Of a DNA stretch of 8,362 nucleotides, positions 5,426-8,362 are shown one piece after another. Source of the stretch: Rhodobacter sp. GTDB taxonomy: Bacteria; Pseudomonadota; Alphaproteobacteria; Rhodobacterales; Rhodobacteraceae. A model generated the notes under the pieces. That model searched no databases. It was not told where the DNA came from and saw only the letters and a program-made list of their open reading frames with translations. Within the stretch, counting starts at the first letter, position 1; each line of letters opens with the position of its first letter. The stretch lies in assembly GCA_027482795.1 (NCBI GenBank), contig JAIXVS010000220.1:1-8362 (forward strand), in the 5' to 3' direction. The position numbers and the translations under genes were made by a program.

Positions 5426-7573
5426 TTATGCTCCGTGGGTAAGCAGGCTGGCCTCTACTGGCACTTCTGGGGTGCTGCGCTGAAAGGCGATGGCATCTAG
5501 ATCAAGGATCAGGGCGATTTGGCCGTTGCCCAAAACCGTGGCGGCGGAAACGCCTTGAACGGATCTGTAGTTGTGTTCTAGGCCTTTGATCACCACTTGC
5601 CGTTGATCATGCACTTCGTCGACAATCAGGGCGCATTGGCTTTGATTTTCGCTTTCGACCAACAGCAGCAAAGGCGGCTCTGTTGGCGATGTGTTTGGCG
5701 CAATGCCAAGGCTAGAGGCCACATCGATGATTGGAATAAACTCGCCTCGAATGGACAGGTATTTTGAACTTGGCCCAACACTGTGAACTTCGGATGTTGC
5801 AGGTCGAATGGTTTCCACGATCGACGATATTGGCGCAATCATGGTTTGACCGCGCACAGAAACCACCATTCCATCCATCACCGCAAGGGTCAGCGGCAGC
5901 GAGATGGTAAATTCCGTCCCTTGCCCAGGTACTGAGCTGATCGCAACGCGCCCGCCCAACGCCATGACCGCCGTGCGCACAACATCCAATCCAACCCCGC
6001 GGCCCGAAAGATTTGACACTTTTTGCGCCGTTGAAAAGCCGGGTTGAAACAGCAAACTGTCGATGTCGGCTTCGGCCAGATCAGCGTCCTGCGGAATAAG
6101 GCCTTTTTCCTTGGCGATTTTTAGAATTTTGGGTCGGTTAAGCCCTGCACCGTCATCTTTGATCGAAATGATGACGCGGCCCGAGCGATGGGCAGCCGAC
6201 AGCCGAATTGTGCCGCCAGCCTCTTTCCCAGCCTTTATGCGGTCTTCTGGGCTTTCCAAACCATGATCGACGGCATTGCGAATCATATGGGTTAGCGGAT
6301 CGGCCAGCCGTTCAATGACGGTTTTGTCGACTTCGATTTCTTCGCCAAAGGCCAGCAATTGGGCCGATTTGCCCGTTGCATCGGCAGCCTCGCGCACGAT
6401 GCGCGACATACGTTGGAACAAAGGCTTAACGGGCTGGGCGCGAATCGCCATCACCGCTTCTTGAATATCGCGGGCCAAAAGACGGTAGTCTTCGACGTAG
6501 GTCACAACTTCCGTATCGGTGGTCACGGGCATCTCGTTTACGCGCTGCGCAATCATCGCTTGGTTGATGATCAGCTCGCCCACGGCGTTGATCAGGCGAT
6601 CCACCCGATCCAGTTCTACTCGAAGCGTGGGTTTCGGCCCATGCTGATCTAGGACTTGGGTGCTAGCCGAAGCAGCCTTTGCCGCCGTGCTTGGCATTTG
6701 CGATGCGGGCGCGATCGGCTCGGCGGCGGTTTCGCGCATGGGCGGCGCGATGGGCGCGGGCGGCGGGGACGCTTCAACCTGAACGGCACCAACATCGACG
6801 GGCCCCTGCGAAACCGAGATGTCCAGTTTGCATAGCCCATCTACAAATTCGAAAACGGCGCGCACTTGGTCGATATCGACGGTGCTGGCCAGTTTCAAAT
6901 TCCACTTAATGAAGGGAACGGTTGTATCAAATTCTTCCCAATTGGGAAGGTCGTCCAGATTGATCACGCTAGAAAATGCGCCCAATCGCGCAAGTTCATC
7001 GAACAAAAGCGCGGGTTCATGGCCATTTGAAAACAGCGTCGCCGATGGCTGGAACATGATGTCGTAATGGTTCAGCGTAGGCTCGCTGGGCGCATCCTCT
7101 TGTGGTTCAAATGCGCCGAAATCCAAAATGACGGGTGCGAAACTAAAGCTTTCTGTCGCGCCAGCAGGAGCCTCGGCAGTGTCACCGCTGGGTTTTAGCC
7201 ACACGCGCAGCGCTGCGGCAGAGTTTTGCGTGACAGCCGTATCCACCTCGACCCCATCGCGCGCGGCTTCAATAAGCACGGCAAGATGGTCTGCCGAACG
7301 CAGCAGGGTAAACATCAGTTCGGGCTGCAATTTCAGCCGATCTGCACGAAGTTCGTCCAGAACCGTTTCAAACTGATGGGAAAAGGCGACGAGTTCCGAC
7401 AGATTGAATGCGCCTGCTCCACCCTTTACGGAATGAACCGCGCGAAAGACCGCGTTCACCGTTTCAGGATCTGCGCTGCCAGACTGCATTTTGGCCAAAC
7501 CATCGGCCAAGTCAGCCATCAGATCCTCGCATTCTTCAAAGAATGTGTCGCGGATGGAGTTCAGTGTTGACAT
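5426..7573 (-). CDS. cheA: Chemotaxis histidine kinase CheA
   Basis: CheA is the receptor-controlled kinase of the pathway. The 715 residues hold all five regions. P1 (1-105) is the HPt domain with phospho-acceptor His47 in AVHSVKGGAGAF. P2-like (about 168-256) is a ferredoxin-like CheY-docking type. A Pro/Ala-rich linker covers 257-313. P3 (about 314-375) is the dimerisation helix pair. P4 (about 376-562) is the ATPase, with N box HMIRNAVDHGLE (429-440), G1 DDGAGL (473-478), F box FQPGFST (509-515) and G2 GRGVGLD (524-530). P5 (about 563-700) is the CheW-like regulatory domain. All residues needed for activity look intact. Start ATG 7573 comes one base after the stop of the first cheY, with AAGGGG upstream as a strong ribosome site. 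There is no receiver fused to it. Confidence 0.98.
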   Translation of the reverse strand: MSTLNSIRDTFFEECEDLMADLADGLAKMQSGSADPETVNAVFRAVHSVKGGAGAFNLSELVAFSHQFETVLDELRADRLKLQPELMFTLLRSADHLAVLIEAARDGVEVDTAVTQNSAAALRVWLKPSGDTAEAPAGATESFSFAPVILDFGAFEPQEDAPSEPTLNHYDIMFQPSATLFSNGHEPALLFDELARLGAFSSVINLDDLPNWEEFDTTVPFIKWNLKLASTVDIDQVRAVFEFVDGLCKLDISVSQGPVDVGAVQVEASPPPAPIAPPMRETAAEPIAPASQMPSTAAKAASASTQVLDQHGPKPTLRVELDRVDRLINAVGELIINQAMIAQRVNEMPVTTDTEVVTYVEDYRLLARDIQEAVMAIRAQPVKPLFQRMSRIVREAADATGKSAQLLAFGEEIEVDKTVIERLADPLTHMIRNAVDHGLESPEDRIKAGKEAGGTIRLSAAHRSGRVIISIKDDGAGLNRPKILKIAKEKGLIPQDADLAEADIDSLLFQPGFSTAQKVSNLSGRGVGLDVVRTAVMALGGRVAISSVPGQGTEFTISLPLTLAVMDGMVVSVRGQTMIAPISSIVETIRPATSEVHSVGPSSKYLSIRGEFIPIIDVASSLGIAPNTSPTEPPLLLLVESENQSQCALIVDEVHDQRQVVIKGLEHNYRSVQGVSAATVLGNGQIALILDLDAIAFQRSTPEVPVEASLLTHGA

Positions 7574-7574
7574 G

Positions 7575-7949
7575 TTAGCCCCTTGCGCCTGTCACGCGGC
7601 GCACCAGCGACACGATGGTTTCATCGTCAAATGGCTTTACGATCCAGCCCGTAGCGCCAGCTTCGCGCGCCTTGGCCTTTAGATGATCGGCGCTTTCTGT
7701 GGTTAGCACCAAAATTGGAACCATCCTGTTGGTGGTGCCGCCTCGGATCGTGTTGATCACACCAAATCCGTCCATGTTTGGCATGTTGATATCGGTGATC
7801 ACGATATCTGGGCTTTCTTCGGCAAACCGATTGACCCCTTCCACACCATCTTCGGCGCAGACACAGTGAAAGCCTGCATCTTCCATCACCTTGCGGACAA
7901 GGCTGCGAATGGTGCGAGAGTCGTCGATTGCCAGAACTTTAATGGTCAT
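7575..7949 (-). CDS. cheY: CheY-like single-domain response regulator (first CheY)
   Basis: This is a 124-residue bare receiver domain. The acid pair is Asp9-Asp10, phospho-acceptor Asp53 lies in TDINMPNMDG, Thr83 in LTTES, and Lys105 in VKPF, so it should accept phosphate from CheA. The position corresponding to E. coli Tyr106 holds the aromatic Trp102, unlike the Leu in the second CheY of this operon. It overlaps the STAS gene by four bases (ATGA), with AAGGTGG upstream as ribosome site. Its place directly before cheA matches cheY1 of S. meliloti and R. sphaeroides cheOp1. In S. meliloti CheY1 is a phosphate sink; whether that holds here cannot be read from sequence. Confidence 0.97.
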   Translation of the reverse strand: MTIKVLAIDDSRTIRSLVRKVMEDAGFHCVCAEDGVEGVNRFAEESPDIVITDINMPNMDGFGVINTIRGGTTNRMVPILVLTTESADHLKAKAREAGATGWIVKPFDDETIVSLVRRVTGARG

Positions 7950-8233
7950 GCTGCCACCTTCCAGCTGAGAATTTCATCGCGGATGCCCAGTAAATTCAAT
8001 GTATTACCAACCTCGGGCGATAGGTTGGTTAAGAAAAGGTTTAACCCTTTGCCGCGCCATTTTCGGGATGCGGCGATCAAATACTGCAACAGCAGGCTGT
8101 CGACCTTGCGCAAGTTCTGGGCGCATATTTCAACTGAATAATCGCTGTTTTCGCGCAAAAACACTTTCAGCGCCGTATCTTCATCAAACGAGAACTTGTC
8201 GGCAATCGTGTGACTTTTCCCTGCGAGCTGCAT
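7946..8233 (-). CDS. Small STAS-domain protein, first gene of the che operon (CheS-like position)
   Basis: This 95-residue protein looks like one STAS domain (the anti-sigma-antagonist fold): an N-terminal strand region, ENSDYSVEICAQNLRKVDS with the strand and loop usual before the STAS switch serine (Ser45 in KVDSLLLQYL), a basic helix, and the strand LNLFLTNLSP. STAS proteins of this type commonly open alphaproteobacterial che operons. S. meliloti CheS, about 97 residues, occupies this place and, as I recall, helps CheA dephosphorylate CheY1. I chose ATG 8233 because AGGGG lies 8 bases before it and the length then fits a bare STAS domain. A longer reading from ATG 8290 adds 19 residues but has no visible ribosome site. 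The stop overlaps the following cheY start. Function in signal termination is inferred from position. Confidence 0.82.
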   Translation of the reverse strand: MQLAGKSHTIADKFSFDEDTALKVFLRENSDYSVEICAQNLRKVDSLLLQYLIAASRKWRGKGLNLFLTNLSPEVGNTLNLLGIRDEILSWKVAA

Positions 8234-8362
8234 CGTCAAAACCCCTGAAATAGCACCAGGCACAGCAAGTTCCGTGCCTTCACACCCCATCTGTACAACT
8301 AGGCCCTTAAAAAAGTGTTGCCTTACGAGTGGGGCGGCGAGGGATCAGCAGTATGATATCCA
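8234..8362 (-). other. Upstream region of the che operon, window edge
   Basis: These 129 bases precede the chosen STAS start. They include the alternative in-frame ATG at 8290 and a T-rich patch on the minus strand. I found no convincing -35/-10 pair, no sigma-54 box and no complete CtrA box (one TTAA half-site only). The true operon promoter, or a further upstream gene such as a receptor, may lie outside the window. Confidence 0.4.

Noticed and set aside
8027..8046. GGTTAA/TTAACC inverted repeat, resembling a CtrA-type TTAA pair
   Set aside because: The spacing between TTAA halves is 8 rather than 7, and it lies inside the STAS coding sequence, encoding a normal Leu/Asn/Phe strand, so a regulatory role is not supported.

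Overview
The window reads as a chromosomal fragment of an alphaproteobacterium, most likely a Rhodobacterales (Roseobacter/Rhodobacter group) member. The reasons are the moderately high G+C, the tightly packed single-strand layout, an alphaproteobacterial-type chemotaxis operon, and an oxidoreductase and a type I secretion ABC transporter of kinds common in that group. All supported genes lie on the minus strand, so transcription runs from high to low coordinates. The species cannot be named from the sequence alone.

Region 1 (about 8290 down to 3292) is a seven-gene chemotaxis operon: a small STAS-domain protein, a CheY-like receiver, CheA, CheW, CheR, a second CheY-like receiver, and a small helical protein of unknown family. 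The genes are joined by ATGA overlaps (STAS/cheY, cheW/cheR), by 1-base gaps (cheY/cheA, cheA/cheW, cheY2/small ORF), or by about 21 bases (cheR/cheY2), which implies one transcript with coupled translation. CheW links CheA to methyl-accepting receptors and CheR methylates those receptors. CheA autophosphorylates on His47 and passes phosphate to the two receivers. The gene order matches, from memory, Rhodobacter sphaeroides cheOp1 and the Sinorhizobium meliloti che operon without cheB and cheD. No cheB, cheD, receptor gene or classical cheZ is in the window. The last small protein carries a DxxxQ motif like the catalytic motif of CheZ-type CheY-P phosphatases and sits where CheT sits in S. meliloti. 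This is the most interesting candidate in the window.

Region 2 (2882-3291) is a gene-free stretch of about 410 bases. It separates the che operon from the next gene and holds several inverted repeats, a TATAAT-like box and three copies of the 8-mer GAGCGGCC. Two of those copies form a 10-bp inverted repeat whose inner edge overlaps the start codon of the next gene.

Region 3 (2881-1670) encodes a 403-residue FAD-dependent oxidoreductase of the DAO fold. It resembles mitochondrial FOXRED1, a complex I assembly factor, along its length and especially in its last 100 residues.

Region 4 (1585-1, running off the window) encodes the first 528 residues of a type I secretion ABC exporter. It has a degenerate, cysteine-less C39-like N-terminal domain, a membrane domain and the start of the ATPase domain, and the window ends five residues after the Walker A lysine.
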